Of a DNA stretch of 33,979 bases, positions 14,842-22,226 are shown one piece after another. The position numbers and the translations under genes were made by a program. Source of the DNA: an uncultured Candidatus Saccharibacteria bacterium (lineage in GTDB: Bacteria; Patescibacteriota; Saccharimonadia; Saccharimonadales; Saccharimonadaceae); assembly GCA_946415265.1 (NCBI GenBank), contig CAMKRV010000009.1, positions 1 through 33,979 of the forward strand. Direction: 5' to 3'. The notes below the pieces were generated by a model, which saw only the letters and a list, made by a program, of their open reading frames with translations, was not told where the DNA came from and did no database searches. Position 1 is the stretch's first letter. Each line of letters begins with the position of its first letter.

Positions 14842-15615
14842 CTAAATCCGCTTTCGCCCCACATGCTGCTTGATAATCTTTGGTGTAGCTTTTTTGGCAC
14901 TAGATTTCACAACTTTACGCGTAGCTGCACCAGCCTGCATCATTTTCGCCCGCGCCTCACGCGTACGTTTCACGGCAGTACGTTTTGCCTTAGCCGCATT
15001 ATCCTTCGCAATTTGCTCTTCAATGCGCGCAGCAGTAGCCGTAGCCGCTTCAGTATCTTCTGCCGCCTCGTACAAGGCCAAAATCTGCCTCAGAGTAGAA
15101 ACTTTCGGATCAAGTTCATACGCGTTTTCCAAAGCTTCCACTGCCTTTTTAGTACTACCTAATTTTTCTTGAGCCTTTGCCAACGCAATATATCTCGCTG
15201 GCACATCGCCTTCCATCGCAATTGCCTGCTCAAATGCCATTGCAGCTTTTTCATATGCTCCAGTCTCTAAGTAAATCAAGCCAACGTTATGAATAGAAGC
15301 CGGGTTGCTATCTAAAGACTGCGCAATTTCAAAACATTCCACCGCTTCATCATATTTTTGACCCTTAGCATATAAAATACCGAGCCTATTATACGCCGCC
15401 GCATTTTTTTCATCAAATTTCAAAATAGTAAGTAAGGCCTTTTCCGCTCGAAACGGCTTTCGCTCCTTCATCGAAGTCTGCGCAATCTGCCACAGCTTTT
15501 TCATCTGCGCCGTATATTTAGGTGATTTCTCCTCTTCCTTCTTTGCGCGTGGCTCCATCGGAAAAAAGAAAATCAAATAGACGATAAAAATCAATATTGC
15601 AAATATCGCAACCAT
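14842..15615 (-). CDS. Membrane-anchored TPR protein with basic tail
   Basis: 257 aa. Residues about 1-20 form a single hydrophobic anchor (VAIFAILIFIVYLIFFF). Residues about 55-190 contain tetratricopeptide repeats (AAAYNRLGILYAKGQKYDEA, ASIHNVGLIYLETGAYEKAA, VPARYIALAKAQEKLGSTKKA). From about 205 onward the protein is Ala/Lys/Arg-rich (NAAKAKRTAVKRTREARAKM), histone-H1-like, and could bind nucleic acid or anionic membrane. TPRs mediate protein-protein contacts; the partner is unknown. Last gene of the operon with the pseudouridine synthase and delta'-like genes (9-nt gap). No good ribosome binding site precedes the ATG, suggesting coupling. Confidence 0.75.
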   Translation of the reverse strand: MVAIFAILIFIVYLIFFFPMEPRAKKEEEKSPKYTAQMKKLWQIAQTSMKERKPFRAEKALLTILKFDEKNAAAYNRLGILYAKGQKYDEAVECFEIAQSLDSNPASIHNVGLIYLETGAYEKAAMAFEQAIAMEGDVPARYIALAKAQEKLGSTKKAVEALENAYELDPKVSTLRQILALYEAAEDTEAATATAARIEEQIAKDNAAKAKRTAVKRTREARAKMMQAGAATRKVVKSSAKKATPKIIKQHVGRKRI

Positions 15616-15624
15616 ACACCAATT

Positions 15625-16287
15625 TTAACACAAGTTAGATACAATTTGCAATTTTATATGTCCGTTTCGCAAAATCCCCTCATATGCCGCCAGAAATTGC
15701 GGTAGTTTTTTTACAAAAACATCTTTACCAGTCAAAAAATAAGTTTTATAAAACATCTCTATTGCTACGCCCAAAACTTCCAAAGCATACGCCCGCACAC
15801 CATCCTTTTTTTTCGTAATCTCTTCAGCTAAGCTCACCAAATCCGCCGGCTTTGCCACCATTAAGCGCTTTGCTAAATCTTTTACTTTTTCATCCGCATT
15901 AATCCCACCATCAATCGCTCTATGCTCTCGCAAAAAATACACCGCCGCCCGACTCAGTATCGTCGGCAATAATTTAGACGGGCTATCTGTAATCAGCACA
16001 AAATGTACTTTATCGCCCGGCTCTTCCAAGTTCTTTAAGAACGCATTTGCTGCCGCATCACTCATTACATCCGCTGGACGTATTACTACAAAAACATCCC
16101 CTACTTGCCGCACACTAATTCTTTGCGTAGCTTCACGTACCTGTTCTATAGTAATTACACTTTTTTCTTCCGGCTGCAAAACAATCGCATTTTTTATTTT
16201 TACCGGTGTATCTTTCGGCACCACAAACACCGCCGTACCAGTTTTTTTAGCTATTTCAGCAATTTCACTCATCTGCTCGAAAAACAT
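15625..16287 (-). CDS. holB: DNA polymerase III delta'-like clamp-loader subunit (reduced)
   Basis: About 220 aa. The region GDVFVVIRPADVMSDAAANA followed by FLKNLEEPGDKVHFVLITDS and LLPTILSRAAVYFL is the delta'/DnaX core (A.NALLK.LEEPP...FIL.T..P..LL.TI.SR). The N-terminus is much shorter than usual and no Walker A or zinc module is seen, so only part of the AAA+ domain remains; delta' is often ATP-inactive in any case. Start: the ORF track uses 16317, but AAGGAG sits 7 nt before ATG 16287 (MFFEQ), inside the 3' end of the pseudouridine synthase gene; ATG 16272 is another option. Translational coupling is likely. Confidence 0.7.
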   Translation of the reverse strand: MFFEQMSEIAEIAKKTGTAVFVVPKDTPVKIKNAIVLQPEEKSVITIEQVREATQRISVRQVGDVFVVIRPADVMSDAAANAFLKNLEEPGDKVHFVLITDSPSKLLPTILSRAAVYFLREHRAIDGGINADEKVKDLAKRLMVAKPADLVSLAEEITKKKDGVRAYALEVLGVAIEMFYKTYFLTGKDVFVKKLPQFLAAYEGILRNGHIKLQIVSNLC

Positions 16288-17155
16288 CCGCAAACTCCTT
16301 CGGTAATTTTGCCTCAAACGTTACGCGTTTATCGCCTGGTAAAGTTATCTCTAACTTATTAGCATGTAGGTATAGTCTATCCGCCTTTTTCTCACCATAT
16401 ATTGGATCACCCAATATCGGATGCCCTAGATATTTCATATGTACCCTCAGCTGGTGCGTCCGCCCGGTAGTCGGCCTCAGCTCCACTAAACTATATTTGT
16501 CATTACTCTTCAAAACCTTATAATATGTTTCCGATGCCTTACCGTTTGGGTCCACCCGGAACGTAGTCGGCCTTTTCAGATCACGCGCAATTGGCAAATC
16601 TATCTTTGCCTCATCCAATTTTGGCCGACCAGACACCACGGCGTAATAAGTTTTGTGCGTTGTGCGATCTTGAAATTGTTTTTTCAAAAATTCTTGCACT
16701 TCTGGACTTTTTGCCATTATCACTACGCCACTGGTGTCTCTATCTAGTCGATGCACTAACAATCCATAATTCTCCAAAGTTTTCTCCGGGCAATACTGTG
16801 CCCGCGGCATAGAAAGTAATCCCGCCGGCTTATCCAGTACTACTACATTGCCATCTTCATAAATCACTTCCGGCACTAAATCAGCATTTTTAATTGTATC
16901 CGGCACTTTCAAATCAATCTTTACACCACGCTCAAACTTTTGGTTAGCCTTTTTTGCTATGTCGCCATCCACCGTCACAAAACCAAATTCAATGAACTTT
17001 TGCAGAGAAGATCTGTTGTAGCTCTTATAACATTCGCCCATTAAAATATCTAGCCTTACCTTCTCCGGCTTTTCCGCTTCTTCCGCCAATTTCACATCGC
17101 CATTTATCACTCGCGACATCTCTGGCTTACTAAATTTCTTCCCTGTTCGTATCAT
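16265..17155 (-). CDS. RluD/RsuA-type pseudouridine synthase with S4 domain
   Basis: 296 aa from ATG 17155. N-terminal S4 RNA-binding domain (RLDILMGECYKSYNRSSLQK, through VTVDGDIAKKANQ, about 35-75), then the RluA-family catalytic domain: VVVLDKPAGLLSMPR, the signature HRLDRDTSGVVIMAKS with catalytic Asp near residue 139, and RTHQLRVHMKYLGHPILGDPIYG. It converts specific uridines of 23S rRNA (RluC/RluD class) to pseudouridine; the exact site cannot be told. ORF-track start 17161 is a TTG; ATG 17155 lies exactly six bases after a TATAAT (17167-17162 on this strand), so a leaderless start is preferred. First gene of an operon with holB-like and TPR genes. Confidence 0.88.
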   Translation of the reverse strand: MIRTGKKFSKPEMSRVINGDVKLAEEAEKPEKVRLDILMGECYKSYNRSSLQKFIEFGFVTVDGDIAKKANQKFERGVKIDLKVPDTIKNADLVPEVIYEDGNVVVLDKPAGLLSMPRAQYCPEKTLENYGLLVHRLDRDTSGVVIMAKSPEVQEFLKKQFQDRTTHKTYYAVVSGRPKLDEAKIDLPIARDLKRPTTFRVDPNGKASETYYKVLKSNDKYSLVELRPTTGRTHQLRVHMKYLGHPILGDPIYGEKKADRLYLHANKLEITLPGDKRVTFEAKLPKEFADVFRADE

Positions 17156-17161
17156 ATACAA

Positions 17162-17183
17162 ATTATACCATATATGTTATAAT
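17162..17183. promoter_or_regulatory. Back-to-back divergent promoters
   Basis: ATTATA (17162-17167, a minus-strand TATAAT) and TATAAT (17178-17183, plus) are separated by 10 bp, forming the near-palindrome ATTATACCATATATGTTATAAT. The minus promoter drives the pseudouridine synthase operon as a leaderless mRNA; the plus promoter drives the HD hydrolase with a ~33-nt leader. Each -35 region would overlap the other promoter, so RNA polymerase binding should be mutually exclusive. Confidence 0.65.
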
Positions 17184-17222
17184 ATGGCCAAGGTGGGAGT
17201 ATTTTTACAGGGAGGTGTTTAT

Positions 17223-17912
17223 ATGATTGACTTTGAGACTATGAAAAACCTGAGAGAAAAACGCGACAAAGTCAAGAAAAACGACACTCATGATATGACC
17301 GTTTTTCTTAGAGGCTTTTGCAGCGACAAGCACAATCCCAAGCCAGAAACTTTACGCGCTCTTGGATACGCGCGTAAAAAACACCAGAACCAATTTAGAG
17401 ACAATGGTGAACCTTACATAGTTCATCCTCTCTCTATGGCCTGCTTCGCTATCGGACTCGGACTCACAGACGACAATCTGCTTGCCGTCATCCTACTGCA
17501 TGACATTTGCGAAGACACCGGTACCGCAGTCAGCGATTTACCCAACAACGAAATCGTCAAGCATGGGGTCAAGTATATGACCATTCAAAAATTGCCGAGC
17601 GACGAAGATAAAGCCGAAACCAAAAGACGCTATTATTGGTCATTATTGGAGGATAAAAACGCTCTTATCTGTAAGGCTTTAGACCGCTATTCCAATCTCA
17701 ACGATATGCTCGGAGTCTTCGAACCCGAACGTATCATTAAGAATGTCCGCGAAACACACAACTTGCTACTGCCGGTTCTAAAACAAGCCAGAGATATATA
17801 CCCCGAATATACCAACGAAATCCATATCCTACGCAAGATTCTTCGCAATCTAAATAATAATCTTGCAATTGTATTCGGAGTAGATCTTTACGCCGAACAG
17901 GACAACCAATAA
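17223..17912 (+). CDS. RelA/SpoT-type HD hydrolase, single domain (MESH1/SAH-like)
   Basis: 229 aa. Residues about 49-100 show the SpoT hydrolase pattern: YARKKHQNQFRDNGEPYIVHP (first metal His and substrate loop), then LLHDICEDT (HDxxED, residues 93-98), and later ALDRYSNLNDM in place of the canonical ADR..N motif. There is no synthetase, TGS or ACT domain and the protein is short, so it is probably a stand-alone (p)ppGpp or related nucleotide pyrophosphohydrolase. The ORF track starts at 17184, which overlaps the promoter; ATG 17223 has GGGAGG 7 nt upstream and is preferred. The leader resembles that of the other HD gene at 25318. A strong terminator follows. Confidence 0.8.
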   Translation: MIDFETMKNLREKRDKVKKNDTHDMTVFLRGFCSDKHNPKPETLRALGYARKKHQNQFRDNGEPYIVHPLSMACFAIGLGLTDDNLLAVILLHDICEDTGTAVSDLPNNEIVKHGVKYMTIQKLPSDEDKAETKRRYYWSLLEDKNALICKALDRYSNLNDMLGVFEPERIIKNVRETHNLLLPVLKQARDIYPEYTNEIHILRKILRNLNNNLAIVFGVDLYAEQDNQ

Positions 17913-17927
17913 TCACATCTCCCACCC

Positions 17928-17958
17928 AAAATCCCGACCATTTCGGCCGGGATTTTTT
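17928..17958 (+). terminator. Terminator after SAH-like gene
   Basis: AAAATCCCG (17928-17936) pairs with CGGGATTTT (17948-17956), followed by further T residues, 15 nt after the stop. It also has T-rich character on the minus strand and may terminate trpS in the opposite direction. Confidence 0.85.
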
Positions 17959-18037
17959 CAAGATCAGGGCACACAAAAACACCCATCTCTCTTCATTATA
18001 TCACACTTATGCTATTTTGTCAACTTATATCCACAAA

Positions 18038-19048
18038 TCACCGCAAGCGGAAAGCTTTTTGCGCCTCTAACAGCTTAACATTGGCTACCTTATTTGCGTA
18101 CTTCTCACCCTGTTCCAGTAGTTCATATACTTGCTCATCAGAAATAGCCGCCAGTTTTTCTTGAAACACAGTAAGCATGCCAGACACACTTTCAGCCACT
18201 TTTTTCTTTAGATCACCATAGCGAGTTTCTCCTGCCCAGGTACTAATCACATCCTGCAAAGGAACACCGGTCACCAAAGATTCTATCTGTAATAAATTCG
18301 AAATCCCAGGCTGATTAAACATATCAAATTTTACTTTGCCAAGCGAATCCGTCGTAGCAGACATAATCTTTTTCGCCGCTTTAGCCGGCTCGTCATCTAA
18401 CATAATTTTCGAATTTTCAGCCTTGGTAGATTTGCTCATCTTTTTCTCAGGATTCAAAAGATCACGAATCCGAATTCCCTCGTTCACCCCCATAAACGCA
18501 ATCTGATCAGAAGTCTTGGCCGGTACAGTAAAAATCTCGCCGAACTTGTGGTTAAACCGCATCGCAAGATTACGCGTGAGCTCTATGTGTTGGAACTGAT
18601 CCTCGCCAATTGGTACATACGTTGCATCATACAGCAAAATATCCGCTGCCATCAAAATAGGATAGTCAAAAATTCCTACATTGCAACTTTCTTGCCCCTT
18701 TGACTTCTCTTTATATTGAATCATCCGAGAAGTTTCACCCATCGTGGCCACACAATTCAATATCCAGCACAACTCACTATGCGCCGGCACATAACTTTGC
18801 CGGTAAATGTGTACGTTTTCGTTAATTTCTAACCCCGCCGCCAAATAATATTTAATGGTTCGAATAATATTACTGCGCAAATCTCCATCCACATCCGAAA
18901 TAATAGAGTGGAGGTCTGGTACAAATATGTTAATATTAGAATCCTTGGAATGTTTGTTGGCTAGCCGCACCATCGGCAAGAGTGCCCCCAAATAATTCCC
19001 TAGCGTCAACACGCTATTTGACCTAATTCCAGTTAAAATCGTTTTCAT
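18038..19048 (-). CDS. trpS: Tryptophanyl-tRNA synthetase
   Basis: 336 aa, normal length for bacterial TrpRS, a class Ic enzyme charging tRNA-Trp in the cytoplasm. The HIGH-equivalent is TLGN (residues 15-18, LTLGNYLGALLPM), as the related E. coli enzyme uses TIGN; the KMSKS loop is KKMSKSTKAENSK (about residue 207). DYPILMAADILLYDATYVPIGEDQ..H is the Trp-binding region typical of the family. AAAGGAG lies 12 nt before the ATG. It lies 35 nt downstream of tRNA-Ala(GGC) on the same strand and is probably cotranscribed with it. Confidence 0.96.
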   Translation of the reverse strand: MKTILTGIRSNSVLTLGNYLGALLPMVRLANKHSKDSNINIFVPDLHSIISDVDGDLRSNIIRTIKYYLAAGLEINENVHIYRQSYVPAHSELCWILNCVATMGETSRMIQYKEKSKGQESCNVGIFDYPILMAADILLYDATYVPIGEDQFQHIELTRNLAMRFNHKFGEIFTVPAKTSDQIAFMGVNEGIRIRDLLNPEKKMSKSTKAENSKIMLDDEPAKAAKKIMSATTDSLGKVKFDMFNQPGISNLLQIESLVTGVPLQDVISTWAGETRYGDLKKKVAESVSGMLTVFQEKLAAISDEQVYELLEQGEKYANKVANVKLLEAQKAFRLR

Positions 19049-19083
19049 AAAAATAATGCTCCTTTACAGGGCATCTTACACTG

Positions 19084-19159
19084 TGGTGGAGCGTAGGAGA
19101 TTCGAACTCCTCACCTCTTCTATGCCATAGAAGCGCTCTACCAAATGAGCTAACGCCCC
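19084..19159 (-). tRNA. tRNA-Ala(GGC)
   Basis: 76 nt with encoded CCA. Acceptor GGGGCGT/ACGCTCC contains the G3-U70 wobble that defines alanine identity; anticodon stem CTTCT/AGAAG around ATGGCAT gives anticodon GGC; T arm with TTCGAAT. TATGAT-like boxes occur just upstream on the minus strand (19169-19179). Followed by trpS. Confidence 0.95.
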
Positions 19160-19181
19160 ACTACCAACATCATATCATATA

Positions 19182-19210
19182 TTGACATTTTGTACAACTT
19201 ATGCCATAAT
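19182..19210 (+). promoter_or_regulatory. Sigma70-type promoter of small membrane protein
   Basis: Perfect TTGACA (19182-19187), 17-bp spacer, CATAAT (19205-19210). This is the most canonical -35/-10 pair in the window; most other promoters here show only a good -10. Confidence 0.8.
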
Positions 19211-19248
19211 CGAGTAATGCTTCGTCTGCAATGTAAGGAGTGATAAAA

Positions 19249-19635
19249 ATGAGACGAATCTTGAACCTTTTCATCACAGGGCTTATCCTATGGATGGCAT
19301 CAAAAATGGTCCCCGAACAAGTCCAAATCAAAGATTTTGGCACGCTCGCTTTAGCTACTGTCTCGCTGTGGCTTGTCACCATTATAATCTATGTCATATC
19401 TTTACTCTTTATGGCTGGTGGCCTCATCTTTGAAAGCTGTAGTTGGGCAATCCTCGGCCTCTTTATCATGGCGGCAGCAAAAATCCTTGCCCTATATGCC
19501 ATCGATAGCTGGGTACCAGGTCTCAGTATAGTGGGCTTTTGGCCAAAATTTTGGATTGCTATTGCCTGTTCGTTATTCACTCTATCTGGTCCTTCAGGCA
19601 GATATGAATATCATGACGATAATAGATACTGGTAA
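19249..19635 (+). CDS. Small integral membrane protein
   Basis: 128 aa from ATG 19249. The ORF track begins at GTG 19240, but AAGGAG (19235-19240) is placed 8 nt before 19249, so the ATG is preferred. Four hydrophobic segments are visible (ILNLFITGLILWMASKM; LALATVSLWLVTIIIYVISLLFMAGGLIF; SWAILGLFIMAAAKILALYA; FWPKFWIAIACSLFTL). The arrangement resembles small phage-holin-IV-like or YvlD-type membrane proteins, but I cannot assign a family. Monocistronic, with its own strong promoter and a strong terminator 9 nt after the stop. Confidence 0.75.
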   Translation: MRRILNLFITGLILWMASKMVPEQVQIKDFGTLALATVSLWLVTIIIYVISLLFMAGGLIFESCSWAILGLFIMAAAKILALYAIDSWVPGLSIVGFWPKFWIAIACSLFTLSGPSGRYEYHDDNRYW

Positions 19636-19643
19636 TCCCACTT

Positions 19644-19669
19644 AGTCCCCGCCTTGCGGGGACTTTTTC
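19644..19669 (+). terminator. Strong intrinsic terminator
   Basis: AGTCCCCGC (19644-19652), loop CTT, GCGGGGACT (19656-19664), then TTTTT. Perfect 9-bp stem. Confidence 0.93.
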
Positions 19670-19698
19670 TGCGGCCTTAAGTCTACAGTATTCGTTTT

Positions 19699-19728
19699 TT
19701 GCAAATTATTTTGTGGTTGTGCTATAAT
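19699..19728 (+). promoter_or_regulatory. Promoter of structured leader / FISUMP gene
   Basis: TTGCAA (19699-19704), 18-bp spacer, TATAAT (19723-19728) preceded by TGTGC, giving an extended -10 (TGn). Predicted transcription start is near 19735, exactly the first base of the long leader helix. Confidence 0.75.
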
Positions 19729-19734
19729 GAAAGA

Positions 19735-19890
19735 GTCATATTCAATTATTCGAACAAAAGTTAGCACATTTTTTATAATTCGTTAAACTATACAGAATTA
19801 AAACGGCGCCGTAAGGTTTCAAATTATTCTGTATAGTTTCATGCTAACACGAATAATTGGATATGACACCCCTTGCGGTGCCATTTTTGT
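19735..19890 (+). ncRNA. Long nested-hairpin RNA (leader or stand-alone, 6S-like shape)
   Basis: The predicted transcript folds back on itself. GTCATAT (19735-19741) pairs with ATATGAC (19861-19867); CAATTATTCG pairs with CGAATAATTG; GTTAGC pairs with GCTAAC; an asymmetric bubble with TTTTTTATAATTCGTT on the 5' side follows; then AAACTATACAGAAT pairs with ATTCTGTATAGTTT, capped by an ACGGCGCCGT hairpin. About 130 nt form one rod with internal bubbles. It is followed by CACC/GGTG and a T-run (19868-19889). Termination there would release a ~155-nt RNA; readthrough would give the FISUMP mRNA. The rod with an asymmetric bubble recalls 6S RNA, but I see no sequence-level proof. A MITE origin is the main alternative. 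Confidence 0.55.
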
Positions 19891-19923
19891 TAATCCCCAT
19901 TAATATAGTGGCACCACATGGGG
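19864..19923 (+). promoter_or_regulatory. Putative terminator/antiterminator switch
   Basis: GGTGCCA (19877-19883) can pair with upstream GACACC to form a hairpin before CCATTTTTG, or perfectly with downstream TGGCACC (19909-19915). The latter segment also sits inside a competing CCCCAT (19895-19900)/ATGGGG (19918-19923) stem. Mutually exclusive pairings before a coding region are the hallmark of attenuation. No known riboswitch class is recognised. Confidence 0.45.
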
Positions 19924-19957
19924 GAGTAGTAGTAATCATATATAAGTGAGGTAAAAG

Positions 19958-21559
19958 ATGGGCCACAAAGTAAAACAATCATTAATGAGTAGTAGAATAG
20001 ATTTCTTCTACTATGCTTTCCGTAATGTATTGTTAGTTTCTGTTCCTCTTCTCGTTATCTCTACCTTTGTCCTTGGTTTCAGTGTTTCTCATAGTTCCGC
20101 TACAAACTCTGGGTCAGACAATCTAGCTATTACTATCTCATCATCTTGTACTTTATCTAGTGTAGTTAATGTTCCTCATAATGCAGAAGTATATAACGGT
20201 AACTATTTAGGGGATATAGGAAAGACTACCATTACTACACTATGTAATGATGGTAATGGGTATAGTGTATATGCAATGGGATATAGTAATAATGAAGAAG
20301 GTAATAATAAACTTATTAACTCTGAAAGACCTGAATACAGTATAGATACAGGATTAGATACTAGTGGATTAACATCTGCTTGGGCTATGAAGTTAAACAA
20401 TATACCAGATGATCCTTCTCCTACTCCTCCTACCATAGAAAGTGACTATAATAATACATATGGTATAGTACCATCATATTGGACTAAGGTAGCAGGAAGA
20501 CAATCTGGTACTACAGATATGGCTGAGGGGTCTAGTTTTACTACTACTTATGCCGTATATGCATCATCTAGTCAGTATGCTGGGACGTATGTAGGGCAAG
20601 TTAAATATGCTTTACTCCATCCATACAAAAACGAAAACATGTTGACTATTGAAGACGCCTTTGCCTTATCCGGGAAAAATAAAATCAATATATCTGGCGT
20701 TGGTGAATATTATGCTATGCAAGATATGAGTCCCAATATCTGTAATGCAGCTAGAATTACAAATGAAATATCACAAACGCAATTAGTAGATATTAGAGAC
20801 AATAAACTATATTGGGTAGCAAAATTGGACGATGGACATTGTTGGATGACGCAAAACTTAGATTTTAATATAGAAGCTAATACTGTACTTGATTCCAATA
20901 CTACAGACCTAAATGTAGCTTACGACTCTAGTACTGGACAATATGCAGAATATAATGATGGGTATACAGAAAGTAATGGAGTAATATACTATGTTCCAGC
21001 CAGTAGCGCTAATACTATAGACTTTACTGACACTACTGTTTCTGGTTGGCAGAATAGTAATACTACACCATATACTGCTAATAAAACAGATAGTACAAAA
21101 ACAGGACATGCTTCACTGGGTAATTACTATAACTGGTCTGCAGCTATAGCTAGTAATAACTCTTCTTCATTAACACAAGATACATTAAGTGATATATCTA
21201 ATAATCCTAAGAACTCTATTTGTCCTAAAGGATGGAGACTACCTACTATATCCAACCAATCTGAAGCATCACCCGGTTCTACCAATGAGTTTGCGAGGTT
21301 GAATTATCTATATAACGGCGGTAAAACGAGTGGGTTGGATGGTCTATTGTCGTCTCCATTGTATATTGTGGGCGTAGGAGCGATATCGGGAAGCAGCCAT
21401 AGTTGGGGCATGTATGAAGCTGGCTATTATTGGACCAGCACGGACTATAATGTTAGTAATACTTGGTACTTTCATTTTAATGCGGGCGGATCAATTTTAC
21501 CAAAATATAACGGTCGACCCAAAGCGGATGGTTTCTCTCTCCGCTGCGTCACCCATTAA
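19958..21559 (+). CDS. FISUMP-domain surface protein
   Basis: 533 aa. An N-terminal signal/anchor (about 20-45, NVLLVSVPLLVISTFVLGFSV) is followed by a Ser/Thr/Asn-rich extracellular region with AITISSSCTLSSVV and CNDGNGYSVYAMGYS (about 55-215), and then a FISUMP (Fibrobacter succinogenes major paralogous) domain from about 230: LVDIRDNKLYWVAKLDDG, HCWMTQNLDFNI, ICPKGWRLPT and the ending GFSLRCVTH. Such proteins are expanded in Saccharibacteria and presumed to act at the cell surface; ligands are unknown. GAGGT precedes the ATG. Base composition changes along the gene: about 20100-20620 and 20880-21270 are almost free of CpG, while the last ~285 nt are CpG-rich, suggesting mosaic assembly. 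Confidence 0.8.
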   Translation: MGHKVKQSLMSSRIDFFYYAFRNVLLVSVPLLVISTFVLGFSVSHSSATNSGSDNLAITISSSCTLSSVVNVPHNAEVYNGNYLGDIGKTTITTLCNDGNGYSVYAMGYSNNEEGNNKLINSERPEYSIDTGLDTSGLTSAWAMKLNNIPDDPSPTPPTIESDYNNTYGIVPSYWTKVAGRQSGTTDMAEGSSFTTTYAVYASSSQYAGTYVGQVKYALLHPYKNENMLTIEDAFALSGKNKINISGVGEYYAMQDMSPNICNAARITNEISQTQLVDIRDNKLYWVAKLDDGHCWMTQNLDFNIEANTVLDSNTTDLNVAYDSSTGQYAEYNDGYTESNGVIYYVPASSANTIDFTDTTVSGWQNSNTTPYTANKTDSTKTGHASLGNYYNWSAAIASNNSSSLTQDTLSDISNNPKNSICPKGWRLPTISNQSEASPGSTNEFARLNYLYNGGKTSGLDGLLSSPLYIVGVGAISGSSHSWGMYEAGYYWTSTDYNVSNTWYFHFNAGGSILPKYNGRPKADGFSLRCVTH

Positions 21560-21578
21560 CAAATAACGCCCACCACAA

Positions 21579-21610
21579 AATATAGACCCACACTAGGGTC
21601 TATATTTTTA
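21579..21610. terminator. Bidirectional terminator
   Basis: ATATAGACCC (21581-21590), loop ACACTA, GGGTCTATAT (21597-21606), then TTTT on the plus strand; on the minus strand the stem is followed by TTTTG. It separates the convergent FISUMP and OB-like genes. Confidence 0.9.
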
Positions 21611-21621
21611 TCCCACGTATA

Positions 21622-22104
21622 TTATTTCTCTACAAACTCCTGCAAAGTCTCAATCATGTAGTACAATGGCTCTTTCTCTACTACTTTACCAGTAATCACT
21701 ACGCGGTCTTTATCAGCCGGATAATCAGCCGCCGCAGCATCTATGATATCAAACTGCGTACCAATTTTGGAAGATCCAGCCCCATTAGCCTGACCAATAC
21801 TGTAGCTAGTGCCAGGATGCATCACTATACCATCAATTTTTACAACCTTACCAGTCATTTCGCCATTTTGAATAGACTTAGATAATTTCTCCATACCATC
21901 ATAATCGCCATATTCTATTTCTACATCTACCTTGGCCAAATCTGCCGCAGTTAGCCCAGCATCTTGCGAAGTGCCACCATTATCACTATCCCCACCATTG
22001 TTGCCACTATTCCCCTTCACCGCCACAATCACGCCAATAATCACCGCAATTAATACTACCACTGCAATACAGATATAAATCAAGTTATTATTTTTCTTCG
22101 CCAT
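21622..22104 (-). CDS. Membrane-anchored OB-fold-like extracytoplasmic protein
   Basis: 160 aa. Short basic N-terminus, a transmembrane anchor at about 8-29 (LIYICIAVVVLIAVIIGVIV), a Gly/Asn/Asp/Ser-rich linker (about 30-50), then a globular beta-rich domain: GEMTGKVVKIDGIVMHPG, SKIGTQFDIIDAAA, DKDRVVITGKVVEKEPLYYM. The G-x-V-V-x-(I/V) strand pairs are OB-like, resembling tRNA_anti-like/YfbU-type lipoprotein domains, but I cannot name a family with confidence. AAGGAG lies 5 nt before ATG; TAAAAT with an upstream TGC (22134-22139 on the minus strand) is the likely promoter. Monocistronic. Confidence 0.7.
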   Translation of the reverse strand: MAKKNNNLIYICIAVVVLIAVIIGVIVAVKGNSGNNGGDSDNGGTSQDAGLTAADLAKVDVEIEYGDYDGMEKLSKSIQNGEMTGKVVKIDGIVMHPGTSYSIGQANGAGSSKIGTQFDIIDAAAADYPADKDRVVITGKVVEKEPLYYMIETLQEFVEK

Positions 22105-22180
22105 AATAGCTCCTTATTTATATTACTAATTTCATTTTAGCATGCGGGGCAGCATTACATCCATTCAAAAACCAAATCCA

Positions 22181-22209
22181 AAAATATAGGCCCCTATGGC
22201 CTATATTTT
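22181..22209. terminator. Bidirectional terminator after choloylglycine hydrolase
   Basis: AAAATATAGGCC (22181-22192), loop CCTAT, GGCCTATATTTT (22198-22209). Perfect 12-bp stem with A/T tracts on both sides, 18 nt beyond the stop of the minus-strand gene. Confidence 0.9.
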
Positions 22210-22226
22210 ATACCATCTTAATACTA

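Noticed and set aside
17184-17222. Upstream start of the SAH-like protein (track start 17184)
   Set aside because: The ATG directly abuts the TATAAT box and would not be in the transcript; GGGAGG before 17223 gives a consistent start.
18016-18032. Possible DnaA box near TTATATCCACA
   Set aside because: It has two extra bases relative to TTATCCACA, is single, and no dnaA/dnaN or clustered boxes are nearby.
19958-21559. Diversity-generating retroelement target at the FISUMP C-terminus
   Set aside because: No reverse transcriptase, template repeat or IMH-like sequence is present in the window; compositional mosaicism alone is not adenine-directed mutagenesis.
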